A stretch of 64,000 bases of DNA, from NCBI GenBank assembly GCA_928212115.1, contig CAKMRJ010005634.1, positions 122,691,572 to 122,755,571 on the forward strand, read 5' to 3'. This document shows, piece after piece, positions 1 to 11,460 of this stretch. A program made the translations under genes and the position numbers. The stretch is from Lactuca virosa (taxonomy: Eukaryota > Streptophyta > Magnoliopsida > Asterales > Asteraceae). Under the pieces are notes generated by a model. It was not told where the DNA came from. It saw only the letters and a list, made by a program, of their open reading frames with translations, and made no database searches. Every line of letters starts with the position of its first letter. Position 1 is the stretch's first letter.

Positions 1-299
1 ATCCCTTTCATCAAGATTTCATCCATCAAGGACGTAAAGTATATGTTATTGCTTGAGTACAATTACCAGGTTACAATGCTAGCCAAGAATGTGCAATTTA
101 TTTTTCCTTCTCAAGAAAGTGAGTATAGGGATAAAAATGGTGGTGTTGGTCGTGCTTATATTAGTCTGTATCTACTATTAAACCACTTTTCTTTTCATTT
201 TTCACCACTCTAACTCAAACCTTCTATATTCAACTCTCTTAAACATTCAACACTCATTTACCTATCTCAAATGTCTTCCTCAAATGCTTAACTCGGTTC
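1..299. other. Unassigned flank, no gene seen
   Basis: AT-rich sequence with no convincing reading frame. A short stretch near 20-150 could be decayed coding sequence but I do not recognise it. Confidence 0.4.
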
Positions 300-665
300 C
301 CGATTGTACCTTGGAGCACGACTGAATAGGTGACTTTGGCTCGTGCATGGGTTAATGTATCGGAGGACCCGTTGGTTGGCATCTAGGAAAGCGAGTCATC
401 TTTTTGGAACAGAATCATCCAACGTTTCCTCAACGAAATGAATCGAGGTCTCTACTAAGCATAGATCAAATCTACACCTAATGGAAGAACACGAACAAAG
501 CAGTAGTACAGTTTAACGTTGTGTTAATAAAGTGAGACATGATTGGCCAAATGGTGAAAATGATGGAACGGTGTTAAACACTGTTATTGAAATTTTCCGC
601 CAAGAAAAAAACAATCATTTCTGGTATCTAGAATTTTGGCAAGTTGTCAAGGGATGCACAATATA
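300..665 (+). pseudogene. Decayed SANT/Myb-like domain fragment (transposon-associated type)
   Basis: Read from the TGG at 312, one frame gives W-S-T-T-E-stop, then LARAWVNVSEDPLVG, a stop, and FWNRIIQRFLNEMNRG. The order W..E...L..AWV.VSED..VG......FW.RI...F is the pattern of the trihelix/SANT-like domain found in the large plant family often labelled 'glutathione S-transferase T3-like', related to PIF/Harbinger ORF1 proteins. Later segments in other frames (around 530-660) carry the expected downstream pieces, including a block near 640 that reads like the family's W.VVKGC. At least two in-frame stops and frameshifts make it non-functional. Family assignment is from memory of the pattern. 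Confidence 0.5.
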
Positions 666-888
666 TAATATACACCCGTGTTACTTTTATGTTTTATGAT
701 TCCTATGTTTTATTTTCAAGTTATATTTTATTATAATATAATTGCCTTTTAGTTTAATGAAAACTTTGATTTTGTGTAAATTAGATCGTTTTAAATAACA
801 AAAAAAATGTTGCATAGATGACAAGAAATTAAAGTGGTGTGACAACGTGACAATCTCTCGACACACATGATAGATATATAGTAGACCA

Positions 889-895
889 TATATAA
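889..895 (+). promoter_or_regulatory. Candidate TATA box for the receptor kinase gene
   Basis: TATATAA lies about 315 nt upstream of the chosen ATG (1206) and ahead of a CT-rich leader at 1030-1060. Placement is plausible, but the transcription start was not observed. Confidence 0.35.
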
Positions 896-1060
896 GTATC
901 TTATACGAATTGAAATAAGGTATATGTGAAATTAATGCTTGAAAAACTAAAGGTAACCCGTATAAGTCTGATAGAAAGCCTTGTATGAGCCAATTGTACA
1001 TTTTCATTCTTCTAATCATGTTCATTTTCTTTCCTTCTCTCTAAAATCTCTTTCTCTCTC

Positions 1061-1279
1061 ATGCCCTTTGTTCATCCCCACGAAAATCCCTTTCATCTTC
1101 TGGCTTTCTGTACCCCTGCGGCAGCCATCATTGTCCATAATCCATTGCTTTTCCGGTGGGCGCGCACTTTCCGTGCGCGCACCACTGCCAATCTCCGCCA
1201 TTGTCATGACGGTGGCCCATGCTTATGCCCACCTTTTTCATGTTCTCATTTGTATTTCAATCCTCCACTATGTAAATAG
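1061..1279 (+). promoter_or_regulatory. Overlapping uORF in the receptor kinase leader
   Basis: A 72-codon ATG-initiated frame starts 145 nt upstream of the receptor kinase ATG, in another frame, and ends inside the coding region. A shorter ATG frame (984-1044) precedes it. If transcription starts near 920, both would be in the leader and would be expected to lower translation. The peptide resembles nothing I know, so this is a possible regulatory frame rather than a gene. Confidence 0.35.
1160..1180 (+). promoter_or_regulatory. GC-rich leader hairpin
   Basis: A perfect 8-bp inverted repeat (GCGCGCAC / GTGCGCGC) with a 5-nt loop ends 26 nt before the ATG at 1206. It is a strikingly GC-rich patch in an AT-rich leader and could fold stably in mRNA. 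Confidence 0.45.
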
Positions 1280-3237
1280 TTCGGAATCCGACACCCTTCT
1301 TGAATTCAAGAATTCTGTTACCAATGGCAACAAGCTAACCACTTGGAACCCCTCCACCATCCCATGCAATGGCAACAAACCCAATTGGGAAGGTCTTCTT
1401 TGCACCAACGACGCCATTTCGGGTATAAGACTTGAGGGCAAAGGACTCGGTGGCATCATTGACATGAACATCTTGATAAAATTGCCTTCTTTGATAACGA
1501 TAAGTTTTCAAAACAATAGTTTTGAAGGAGAATTCCCGGAGTTCAAAAAGTTACGTGGATTAAGAAGTATTTTCTTGACAGGCAACAAGTTCTCCAGAGA
1601 GGTTCCTTCGAACGCTTTTGAAGGGATGAGGAGGCTCAAGAAGCTTTATTTAGCGGATAACCATTTCAAAGGTCGAATCCCTTTCTCACTAACCACATTA
1701 CCAAGGCTAAGAGATTTGATGCTCCAAAATAATCAGTTTGAAGGTGCGATACCCGTGTTTGTCAGTGATAAATTAATGATCGTAAACTTTGCAAACAATC
1801 ATCTCCGAGGTACTATTCCGAAACGCCTTCAAAAGTTTCCCGCAAGTCAATTTTCTGGTGAGTTATTTCATTTTAGATTAATTCGTCCATGGTGAAAACC
1901 GAAAAAGCTTGTGAATTTTTGAAGGTTGTGTACGTTGGTCATGATGTCTTTTTGCCTTTAGGTAACAGCGAGCTATGTGGACCACCATTGAAGAAGTGCA
2001 CGGCGGAGATCCCCACCAGCACGATCATCTTGATAGCATCGGTGGTGGTTGCAGCGTTGGCGGCGATCACTTTAGCTTTCTTAATCCTGCGACACTTTGG
2101 CACATCTGCAAAAGATTCCTTTCAAGTACCACCAACTTACGTGAAGGGAACTCCATCTGATCACCATGATAAGATGGAGCAAGGTCGTGGTAAAACCGCA
2201 GCCAAGAAGATTGATTCATCCCACAAGTTGACATTCTTCAGAAACGACATAGAAAAGTTCGATTTGGCAGACCTGTTAAAGGCGTCGGCGGAGATACTTG
2301 GTGGTGGGGTGTTCGGATCAAGTTACAAGGCCGCTCTCACTCGTGAAAAAGTGATAGTGGTGAAGAGGTTTAAGCACATGAACAACGTTACAAACAATGA
2401 GTTTGTGAAGCATATGAGAAGGTTAGGTAAGTTGAATCACCCTAACTTGGTACCACTTATCGCATTTTACTATCAAGAAGAAGAGAAACTCTTTGTTGCG
2501 AACTACGTTCAAAACTTCAGCTTAGCTGTTCATCTTCATGGTATGTTCGATTTTCCTAAAATATATGTCTATAATCATATACTTAGCAACGTTGCAAGCT
2601 AATTGTTATTGAAAACGTCTCAGGAAGGCGATCTAACGTAAGACAAACACTGGATTGGCCTACTCGGTTGAAGATCGTGAAAGGTATAGCAAGAGGGCTT
2701 CTACACCTCTACAATGAGCTTCCAAGCTTGATCGCACCTCATGGTCACCTCAAATCATCAAACGTTTTACTAAATCCAGAATTCGATTCGCTCCTTACAG
2801 ACTACGGATTGGTTCCTATAACAAACCAAGAACAAGCACGAGATGTAATGATCTCTTTTAAATCACCAGAGTACAAGCAACATGGACGTATTACAAAGAA
2901 GACAGATGCATGGAGTCTTGGCGTGTTGATTCTAGAGATCATGACAGGGAAGTTCCCAGCAAACTCGTTCCAACAAAGCAAAGGTGGCGACACAGAGCTT
3001 GCGAACTTCATGGACTCAATGATGAAGGAGGAACCGACGAGTGACGTATTGGATAAAGAAATGGGAGGGTTTGATAAGCGTAATGAAGGGCAGATGTTGA
3101 CGTTGTTGAATATAGGATTGAATTGTTGTGAACCTAACATAGAAAAGAGATGGGACATTAAAGAAGCTGTCAACCGGATCGAGGAGGTGAGAGAAAAGAA
3201 TGATGAAGATGACAACATCAAACATTCAAAAAGATGA
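1206..3237 (+). CDS. Pollen receptor-like LRR kinase (PRK family), 3 exons
   Basis: Exons 1206-1857, 1962-2540 and 2624-3237 join in frame with GT-AG introns to 614 codons, close to the usual PRK length. Order: signal peptide (about 1-30, hydrophobic HLFHVLICISIL), LRR N-terminal cap (SDTLLEFKNS...W...C), about five LRRs (residues 80-215), a C-G-P-P cysteine pair, one TM helix (about 238-264), juxtamembrane, then kinase domain (about 310-605). The kinase has a degenerate glycine loop (GGGVFGSSYKA), VAIK-type lysine (VVKRF), HGHLKSSN in place of HRDLKxxN, and DYG for DFG. These changes are usual in PRKs and suggest weak or absent catalysis. Family members act at the pollen-tube plasma membrane, with ROP-GEFs and peptide ligands. 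The ATG at 1206 is the first in-frame ATG and directly begins the signal peptide. The frame is open upstream but has no ATG there. Exact PRK subtype is not assigned. Confidence 0.88.
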
Positions 3238-3625
3238 CCGTGGTTGAGTTTTAAGAAGAATTAAGGATAGAGTGGGATTTAGATTATAATGACAAGGCAT
3301 GAGGGTTGAAGTACCACTTCACTAAACCAGAAAATGCAAGTCAAATTCGTTGTAGTAAGGTAAAATTATGGATTTTAGGGGCTTAATAGGGTGTCTCTGA
3401 ACCTAGTTATAAAATCTAGAGTTAATCATGTATATACGTTTTTGTAAGAAGATTATAGTAGTCCCAATAGATATTTTATATTTCAAAGATAGATATGTTG
3501 TACGTCCTTATATAAACTCGACCTTATCCACTTTGTTGCATATTACCCTAAATGAATTATAAGCCCAACGAAGTTTCTAAACCGTTCAAAAAACTTCAAT
3601 TATGTTTTGTCTGTTCAAGAAAACC
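3238..3625 (+). other. 3' flank of the receptor kinase gene
   Basis: AT-rich sequence without a reading frame; probably 3' UTR followed by spacer. The block from about 3551 is the first copy of a direct repeat (see 3551-4160). Confidence 0.4.
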
Positions 3626-3658
3626 CAACGAACCAATGGCAGAGCTTGAAGTTTTGAT

Positions 3659-3702
<44 letters not shown>

Positions 3703-4160
3703 CGAAAATAGAATATGTATAAAAATTGAAGAACAGGAGGGGGCCAAAGTCAAATTTTATAGTTTTAGGCATAATATGTAACTTTTTTTAATGTATAAGG
3801 ACTAATTATAAAAAAAATAGGGGGGCCATAGCCCCCCTGGCCCTATATAACCTCCGCCACTGCAACGAACTTAACATTTTGTCTAAAAAAGTCCAACTAA
3901 CTTACACTTCTCATTTAGGGTCAATCGACTAATGAAAGTCAACGAATGACATGGCTTATGACGTGTAATTAAATATCGGAAAATAACTTGTAAGACCAAC
4001 GAAGTTTCAAAACCGTTCACAAAACTCCAATCATGTTTTGTTTGTTGAAAAAAACCCAACGAACTTATGCTTTTGTTCAATTCTCATTAGCGGCAACCAA
4101 ATTCATTAGGTATAAAACTAGTTGGCAAATGACATGACATTATATTTAATGACATGGAAT
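3551..4160 (+). repeat. Imperfect tandem duplication interrupted by a MITE
   Basis: The block around 3557-3633 plus 3871-3955 (CCAACGAAGTTT, AACCGTTCA, ATGTTTTGT, AACCCAACGAAC, TTCTCATT, AATGACATGGC) is repeated at about 3990-4145 in the same order. Splicing out the hAT MITE (3634-3870 with one TSD) makes the two copies similar in length, so the duplication seems older than the insertion. Confidence 0.6.
3634..3862. mobile_element. hAT-type MITE with 42-nt poly-G tract
   Basis: The 229-bp segment starts CAATGGCAGAGC and ends CTCCGCCACTG, imperfect inverted termini of the CAGTGGCGGAG type. It is flanked by perfect 8-bp direct repeats CAACGAAC (3626-3633 and 3863-3870), the target duplication size of hAT transposons. 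It has no coding capacity. It carries a run of 42 consecutive G (3661-3702) near one end and a GGGGGGCC...GGCCCC-like inverted patch near the other. Confidence 0.8.
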
Positions 4161-4277
4161 AAGCATATTAGAATTGCCCTTTATATATCGATTTAGGGCT
4201 TGGAGAAGAGAAAAACGAACGATGTGGGTGTTCGATCTCTTGTAATAGCTACTTCTTCTTCTCCTTCTCAATCGTTG

Positions 4278-4374
4278 ATGTCCAACTCAAGATCTACAAC
4301 GAAGATATTTGATGATGCAAACTCTTGTAGATGTAGACGCCCTTCTCAGATTTGGACATCTAGAATGGAGGATC
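4278..4374 (+). pseudogene. GRF-type zinc-finger protein fragment, split by copia E1
   Basis: From the ATG at 4278 the frame reads MSNSRSTTKIFDD, then C-R-C-R-R-P and IWTSRMED. This fits the start of GRF-type zinc-finger proteins (CxCG.P..WTSWT..NPGRRF), which are abundant and often transposon-linked in plants. The frame runs into the E1 insertion at 4375. Across the element it resumes at 12333 with H-P-K-I-I and a stop at 12347-12349, in register with the family's N-P-G position. The first glycine after the CxC is already changed, so it was probably decayed before the insertion. Confidence 0.55.
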
Positions 4375-5228
4375 TGATGGGTTTTAGGTAAAACAAATAA
4401 ACTAGAAAACGATTCCTAAGTTCACATGCAACCTACTTTGGATCTATGTTTTAACTATTGAACATATAACTTTGAATTGCAAAACAAGAACCCTAGAGGA
4501 GGAGACTATTTTCGAAAATAACTAATTAGGGTTTAAGAGTTACATACCTTTCAATTGTTATAGTAAACAATTGATATCTCTTGAACTTGATCTTCTTGGA
4601 AGCCTAGCACCACAAATGTAATGCCTCTAATGGAATCACACCGAAGAACTAGCAAGAAGGAAACTAGAAGGAGAGAGAGAGAGAGATTAGGGTATGCAAT
4701 TTCGGCCCTAGGGTTTCACCAAAGTAAGAGTGGCCAATTTTGGGAGTCAGGAGGCTCCTTATATAGCTGAGGGATCTAGGGTTTAGGGAAAACCCTAATA
4801 CTCCTTTGCTTGGGGCCTAAGTTAATCCAAGGCCTTATCCAAGCCCCCTTGGACGAAATCATTAGGGTTTCCCCTATGAATTTCGTCCACCTCCTTCCAA
4901 GGAGGTTCTGGAACCTTCCACTCAACTATTTGATAAATGCAAACTAGTCCCTGCACTTTATAATTAATACTTTTAACCCCAAAATTAATTCTGATTAATT
5001 TCTGGCTAACTATTAATTAAACATAATGATTTCTAATTAATATATTAATCTTTTAACATATTAATAAATCATTTATATCAATTTATTAATCTTATAATAA
5101 ATCAATATCTCTCCTTTCATAATTTCCTTGTCCAGTTGCTGGGTTTGAGGGCAACCCAAAAGGACTGTGCTGCTATCAATTCAAGTACATACCAATTATA
5201 GTTATGGGCTTAGACACCTAATCCAACA
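4375..5228 (-). repeat. E1 3' LTR
   Basis: Identical in length to 11474-12327. On the minus strand it begins TGTTGGATTAGG and ends CCCATCA. A TATATAA-type box (plus-strand 4757-4766 area) lies in the middle. A GA microsatellite near 4672-4686 differs in length between the two LTRs. Confidence 0.93.
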
Positions 5229-6100
5229 GTCTCCCTCTTGGATAAGTCTGTAACTATAATTGCTAGTATGACTTCTAAATTTGACCAGCAAATTGTAGCT
5301 TCCAAAAGCTGTTGCTGAACTCTGACCCAGTCAGTTACGTGTCCTTAGATAAGTGATCATATAATCCTTCGTTTCTGCAAGATATCACCAGATATAAGAC
5401 ATGGAATGTAATCAATCTCTTTGTCCAGAATCTATGTTTCCCGATTTCTGATTTGTGATGATATAGGACTTCTAATCCACATCAATTTAGTCCTGGCTGG
5501 GCCCAGCACATAAGTCAACACCAAATCATCGAGGGGCCCACATATATCTATTTTCCCGTTAGGGCAAAAGGAACGAATAAACGTTGACTCATATGCTTGT
5601 ATCTTTTACTCATCAAACCATACATGACAATACGTTTTATAACACCAGGTTACTGATGCGTTTTCGTATCACCAATGTATAACCGAATTTGCAAATTACA
5701 ACTCATATATCTTCGTTTCAAATTATAAGATATTATCGTCTTAGTATTACTCCTGATGAATTCCATGACGTAATACTTTGAGCGAGGGTTTATCCAATAC
5801 TCAAATCTCAATTTCTGAGTACTCATGAACATTGCAGCAATTCTATTGCTATGTCTAACTCCCTTAGACAATCTGCAATCCAATTCATGACAGTCTTAAT
5901 TCACTACTTACTTCCGAAAGTACGAGTGACTGTGGAGTTTGAATAATTATATTATTTGGGAAGTAAAACATGCAAAATATGAAACACAATAATAAACAAT
6001 TGACAAAAGGCAGTAACCAAACTTATAAATAATACTTTATTATTTAATCACCAAAAGTCAATTACATTTACTTTGTTACAAGTTTCAGAACAAAACTAAT
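5229..6100 (-). other. E1 non-coding segment between RNase H and 3' LTR
   Basis: A minus-strand polypurine tract (AAGAGGGAGAC, plus 5229-5240) abuts the 3' LTR. The following 860 bp has no gag-pol similarity and only short frames. Most of it resembles the equivalent segment of the second copia element at 63491-64000, despite strong LTR divergence. Confidence 0.7.
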
Positions 6101-6514
6101 CTAACTACTAAAACTAATATCATCTCTCAGTCCAATGCTCCGAGCATGCTGAATATGCTTAACCCTACTCAGACCCTTTGTGAGGGGGTCTGCTGGGTTG
6201 TCTTCAGATGATACCCTCTTCACAACAAGATGGCCTTCTTCTACTCTATGTCTTATGAAATGGTACTTTCTGTCGATATGTCTGGTTTTACCATGATCTC
6301 TGGGTTCCTTTGTTAAGGCAACAGCTCCTTCATTATCGCAGAACAGTTCCATAGGCTCCTGGATGGTTGGAACAACTCCGAGATCTCCGATGAAGTTCCT
6401 CAACCAAGCTGCTTCTTTCGACGCTTCACTCGCTGCTATGTACTCTGATTCACAAGTAGAATCAGCCACCGTATCTTGCTTGGAACTTTTCCAAGTAACT
6501 GCTCCTCCATTCAA
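6101..6514 (-). pseudogene. E1 RNase H domain
   Basis: Copia RNase H: GGAVTWKSSKQ, then the catalytic S-E-Y region (STCESEYIAASEASKEAAW), CDNEGAVAL and the C-terminal HIDRKYHFIRHRVEEG. It is separated from RT by a single-base deletion in a T run at about 6511, so it is out of frame with the upstream polyprotein. The terminal stop is in the expected place. Confidence 0.88.
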
Positions 6515-7896
6515 TAAAATACCCAGCCTGATTGAGAACGGAAGTTATCTCTATCCGTTTGAAAGCTGGCATCACTGTAACCATCTACTCTCAAAGTATC
6601 TTTGCCACCAAGCACAAGGACCCAGTCCTTTGTGCTTCGCAAATACTTGAGTATATTCTTAACCGTTATCCAATGAGCTCTACATGGGTTTCCCTGATAG
6701 CGACTGACCATGCTCAAAGCAAATGCTACATCAGGGCGAGTACATGTCATAGCGTACATGATCGATCCGACAACGGAAGCATAAGGTACACGACTCATGT
6801 CAGCTATTTCCTCATCTGTACTCGGGCATTGAGTCTTACTCAATTTGGTATTGCTTTGGATAGGTAGCTCTCCCTTCTTGGAATTTTCCATACTAAACCT
6901 CTTTAGTACCTTATCCAAGTATGTGCTCTGACTAAGTCCAATTAGTCTCTTCTTTCTATTTTTTGTCAATATTCTAATCCCAAGAATATAGGCAGCTTCT
7001 CCAAGGTCTTTCATGGCAAAACACTTTCCAAGCCAAGACTTAACATCTTTCAAGGTTGGAACGTCGTTACCAATGAGTAATATGTCATCGACATATAATA
7101 CCAGAAAAGTTACTATACTGCCACTAGCCTTGATATACACACAAAACTCATCTTCACTTCTAGAGAAACCAAACTCTTTGACTTTCTCATGGAAGCAAAG
7201 ATTCCAGCTGCGAGATGCTTGTTTCAATCCATAAATGGATTTCTCAAGCTTGCACACTCTATTGGGAAACTTTGCATCAACAAAACCCTCTGGCTGATTC
7301 ATGTAAACATCCTCAGCCAACTTCCCGTTAAGGAAGGCAGTCTTGACATCCATCTGCCAGATTTCATAGTCATGAAAGGTAGCTATGGCGAGCAATATCC
7401 TAATAGATTTACTCTTAGCTACTGGCGAGAAGGTCTCATCATAGTCAACCCCTGGGGTTTGAGTGAAACCTTTTGCAACCAGTCGAGCCTTGAATGTGTG
7501 CATGTTTCCATCCATGTATGTCTTCTTCTTGAAGATCCATTTGCATCCAACTGTCTTACGACCTGGTGCACTATCAACCAAATTCCAAACTTGGTTGTCA
7601 TACATGGACTTAATCTCGATGTCCATTGCCTCTTTCCACTTGGAAGCCTCTGGGCCTGCCATTGCTTCCTTGTAAGTAACTGGTTCATCTAAATTTACCA
7701 GTGTCCTATCACTGATGAATGTGTCACCATCTGAAGTAATATGAAAACCATACAACTCAGGTGGCACACTCACCCTAGTGGATCTTCGAAGAGGTAATGA
7801 GTTATCAACTGGTTCAACAGGAACTGTTTCCTCTGGTTGAGTGCTAGTGTCATCTAAGGTTCCTTCATTGGCTAACTCTAATTTCTTCAAGGTCAA
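6511..7896 (-). pseudogene. E1 reverse transcriptase domain
   Basis: Copia RT with the entry motif (NQVWNLVDSAPGRKTVGCKWIFKKK), the FKARLVAKGFTQ block, QMDVKTAFLNG and the catalytic YVDD (near plus-strand 7085-7096), followed by the DLGEAAYILGI block and the start of RNase H (TRPDVAFALS...). A long stretch is open. It is disconnected from integrase by a frameshift between 7896 and 7978 and from RNase H by a one-base deletion. Confidence 0.92.
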
Positions 7897-7977
7897 TGGT
7901 TGCTCCCACTGTCCTCTTTGAATATGAGCTCTCTTTCTAGAAAGACTCCTCTTCGTGCTACAAAGACCACGTTTTCA

Positions 7978-9252
7978 CTAGGTCTGTAGAACAAATATCC
8001 AAAAGACTGTTTTGGGTAACCAATGAACACATTTCTCACTTCTAGCTGCTAGCTTGTCGTGAGTCTCTCGTCTTACGAAAGCTTCACAACCCCAGACTTT
8101 AATATGTGCTAACGAGGGAACTTTCCCCGTCCACATTTCGTGAGGTGTTTTGGTAACCTTCTTTGTAGGGACAAGATTGAGGATGTGGGCGGCTGTCTCT
8201 AAGGCATACCCCCAGAAGTGAATAGGAAGCGAAGCACGACTCATCATAGAACGAACCATGTCTAACAAGGTTCGATTACGCCTCTCAGCTACACCATTTA
8301 ACTGTGGTGTCCTAGGAGGAGTTAATTGTGAGACTATCCCACATTCTTTTAGATAGTCGTTAAACTCGATACTAAGATACTCTCCGCCTCTATCGGATCT
8401 AAGTACCTTTATCTTCCTGTCCAATTGATTTTCGACCTCATGCTTAAACTTTTTGAACTTTTCAAAGGTTTCTGACTTATGTTTGATTAAGTAGATATAC
8501 CCATATCTGCTATAATCATCAGTGAAAGTCACATAGAATCGATTAGCATCCCTTGTAGTTGATCTGAAGGGCCCACATACATCTGTATGTATGAGGTCCA
8601 GTAGACCTTCACCTTTTTCACAAGACCATGTGAATGGTGATTTCGTCATCTTTCCCAAAAGACAAGATTCACACATATCATCTGATTTTAGGTCAAATGA
8701 TTCCAACACTCCGTCCTTTTGGAGTTGGGCTATGCGTTTCTTGTTAATGTGTCCAAGACGACAATGCCACAAGCATGCCTTGTCTACTCTATTAGACAAG
8801 TCAATATTAAACACACTGTTACCTAAGCTATCAACACAAGTCACTGTTTTATACACACCATCACAAGGTAAAGCTTCAAACACAAAGACACCATTCTTAT
8901 AAACAGAAATTGAACCATTCAAATCATTAAAAGAATACTTAAAACCTTGTCTGAACAATGCATGAAATGAAATAATGTTTCTCGTCATCTCAGACGAATA
9001 GCAACAATTCAATAAATCTAATCTAAAATCATTATTAAGCAAAAGTTGATAAACTCCGATCTTGGTTACTGGTGAAGACTTTCTGTTTCCCATGATCATG
9101 TTTATCCTCCCTCGCTCCACCTCCTCACTTTCTTTTATCCCCTGCAAATCAGAACAGATGTGAAAACCACATCCTGTATCAAGGACCCATGAACGAGAAT
9201 ATAATGAGTTATTAGAAGAAATAGTGTAAATACCTGCTGAAGATGGCTTCAC
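7978..9252 (-). pseudogene. E1 protease and integrase domains
   Basis: The N-terminal part holds the aspartic protease site (VLDTGCGFHIC, where copia normally has D-S-G-A/C). It is followed by the GAG-pre-integrase HHCC finger (WHCRLGHINKKR...CESCLLGK) and the integrase core with the three acidic residues in HTDVCGPF, FTDDYSRYGY and NGVAERRNRTLL. The frame shifts near 8000-8020, inside the sequence for the GYPKQSFGYLF block, so the protein ends prematurely. Confidence 0.9.
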
Positions 9253-9488
9253 TTTGCCATCTTTGATATCCTGCAGATATTTTGGGCAGCTTCTCTTCCA
9301 GTGCCCTTTGTCATTGCAATAAAATCAATATGCATCCTTTGGATCAGAAACATGGGGAATGGTAGCATTGGGCTTAGCCTTTGGGCCATTACTAGATGAA
9401 CCAGCTTGAGCCTTGTTCTTCCAATTTTGCTTAGGAGGACCTTTCCTCTTTTTCCCCTTTCCCTGTCCAATAGCCAAGACAGAGGCAC
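9249..9488 (-). pseudogene. E1 gag C-terminal / zinc-knuckle region, decayed
   Basis: This segment corresponds to the linker and CCHC knuckle between capsid and protease. Lysine-rich GKRGK blocks and a knuckle remnant are visible, but the knuckle is split between frames and one cysteine position reads as a stop (near 9325). It overlaps the protease frame by a few bases. Confidence 0.6.
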
Positions 9489-9608
9489 TTGCAGGGGTGG
9501 AGGCTATACTTTTACCCTTATCCCTGCTTCAGCTGTCTGCAACAAATTGTGCAATTGGGCCAGTGTCTGCTCAGTGTTGTTCAAATGGTAAGTTAGGATA
9601 AACTGACC

Positions 9609-10145
9609 TTAACAATCGGATAATGAGTTCAAGACCATGTCAATGGCCAATTCCTCATCAAATTGAATGTTGAGCTTGACCAAACGCTCTATGTAGCGTT
9701 GCATTCTTTGCACATGACTAACAACCGACTCCTCTTCCTTCATCTTGCAAGCCATGAGTGACTTGACTACCTCAAACTTTTCTTGACGAGATCGCTTATG
9801 GTATTTCTCCATAAGGTCCTTGTTCATCTCAAAGGGCAAGTAGTCCTCATAGTACCTCTGCAGTTCTAGGGACATGGTTGCGACCATGATGCATGCCACT
9901 TTGGTGGCATCGTCATAGTGCTTCTTGTAGGCAGCATATTCTTCAGGAGTAGCTTTAGACTCATCAATTTCTTTGAGCTCCTTTTCAAGGACATACTCTT
10001 TGTCCTCAAAACGAAGCGCCATTTTGATGTTGCGCATCCAATCGTTATAGTTTGAGCCATCCATAACGACTTTGGAGCAAATGTTGAGCAAAGAGAAGTT
10101 GTGGTTGGAGGATGATGAAGCAGAATTGTTTCCACGAGTAGACAT
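9609..10145 (-). pseudogene. E1 gag capsid (UBN2/copia-type gag), truncated
   Basis: Starts at the ATG complement at 10143-10145 (MSTRGNNSASSSSNHNF). It contains the copia gag pattern: L.G.NY..W...MK..L, LE..L, MDLMEKYHKRSRQEKFEV, LMACKMKEEESVVSHVQRM and DMVLNSLSD. A TAA stop interrupts it where the family continues with QFILTYHLNN, which is readable just downstream. The capsid is therefore complete up to its C-terminal part but cannot be made as one polyprotein. Confidence 0.88.
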
Positions 10146-11460
10146 CTGAAAAGAAAGATAGTTTTAGTTAGATTTCAAGATACCTCAATATAATAACCCA
10201 AAGATATAATATCAAGGTTAGGATCCAACTATGAAGATTCACAACTTAGAAATGGGATGCCGAGATCCAAGTGTAAATTTCATAAAGGTAGGTGAATGAC
10301 GATTCACCAATTCCACCATTAGACGAAATAAACGAAGTGAAATTCCTAATTCCTTTTGAGATACATTGAAACTATTCAATGGCATGTTTTAATCTCGAAT
10401 TATGCTCTTCTATTTGTGACTGGGATACCCGAGGATCACAAACAAGATGTAAATAACCATGCAAATGTGCTTGGTAACCTCATTGTCTTTATCATTAACT
10501 ATTGATGTGCCGGTAAACCACACACGCTCCACCAAAATGATAATTATGAGATACCCATTACTAGTCTTTATTAGTGCCTATTAGTGTGCTGGTAATCCAC
10601 ACACGCTCCACTAACGACCAATAAAGCATAATGTGCAATTTCATGGATTAGCATACTTTTCACATTTTTCCTAAAGTAACTAGAGTTGGGATTTTGTAAA
10701 ATAATGCTATAGTACTTTCTTTAACAACATTATACTTTTAATGAGATGTAGTTGTCCTATCAAACCCGTTCTGCTAACGACCCTCCACTAATCAAGGAAG
10801 CGGTGGGTGAGAGTGGACACCCATTCAACTACCATTTTATAGGCAGTTTCCTTATACCCCATTATAGACCAGCTTCGTGAATGAGGCATACTAGCGATTT
10901 GACTGACCATATTCTTATACATATATAGTATTTAACTTTTAATTATAATACATATATAAGGTGTGTTTTAAACTTTTTAAAACTTTAAGCTTTATATAAA
11001 TTTCGAAAAAATTAAAGTATTAATTTAAATTTAAAATAAACCAAATAACCAGATTTAATATTTATCTATTAATTAACTTTTAATTAATTTATTAAATCTT
11101 GTAAGGATTATCTAATTAAATTAAGCAATTAATTTAATCCTAATCCATATCCCTTATAGATTTCAAAAATATGGGGATAGGATAATTTCCTTATTTTTCT
11201 CAATTATCCAATAAGGCAACAATTATCCAAAAACAAGAAACCCTAAATTACCATGTAAATTTCGAAAATCAAGGGAGGAGGCTAGGGTTTTCAAAACCCT
11301 AACCCTAATTTCGATTAGGGTTCATGGAGGCTAGGGTTTTTCGCAAACCCTTTGATCCAAAACCCCTAAAAATCGAAAATTTTGGCCTTTGGGGTTTAAT
11401 AGCTATAAACCCTAATTTGCAATTCAACCATTATAGCAATTCAATTTAAAACAAACAATG
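10146..11460 (-). other. E1 5' untranslated leader
   Basis: About 1.3 kb between primer site and gag with no coding frames. Plus-strand 10500-10620 holds a near duplicate (CCGGTAAACCACACACGCTCCACC and CTGGTAATCCACACACGCTCCACT, about 90 nt apart), which could be a packaging or structural element. CCCTAA/TTAGGG-like blocks at 11240-11420 are scattered, not telomeric arrays. Confidence 0.6.

Noticed and set aside
7013..7692. Plus-strand frames inside E1 (7013-7234, 7189-7692, 6363-6650, 8591-8902)
   Set aside because: Antisense shadows of copia RT, integrase and RNase H, whose family motifs are on the minus strand.
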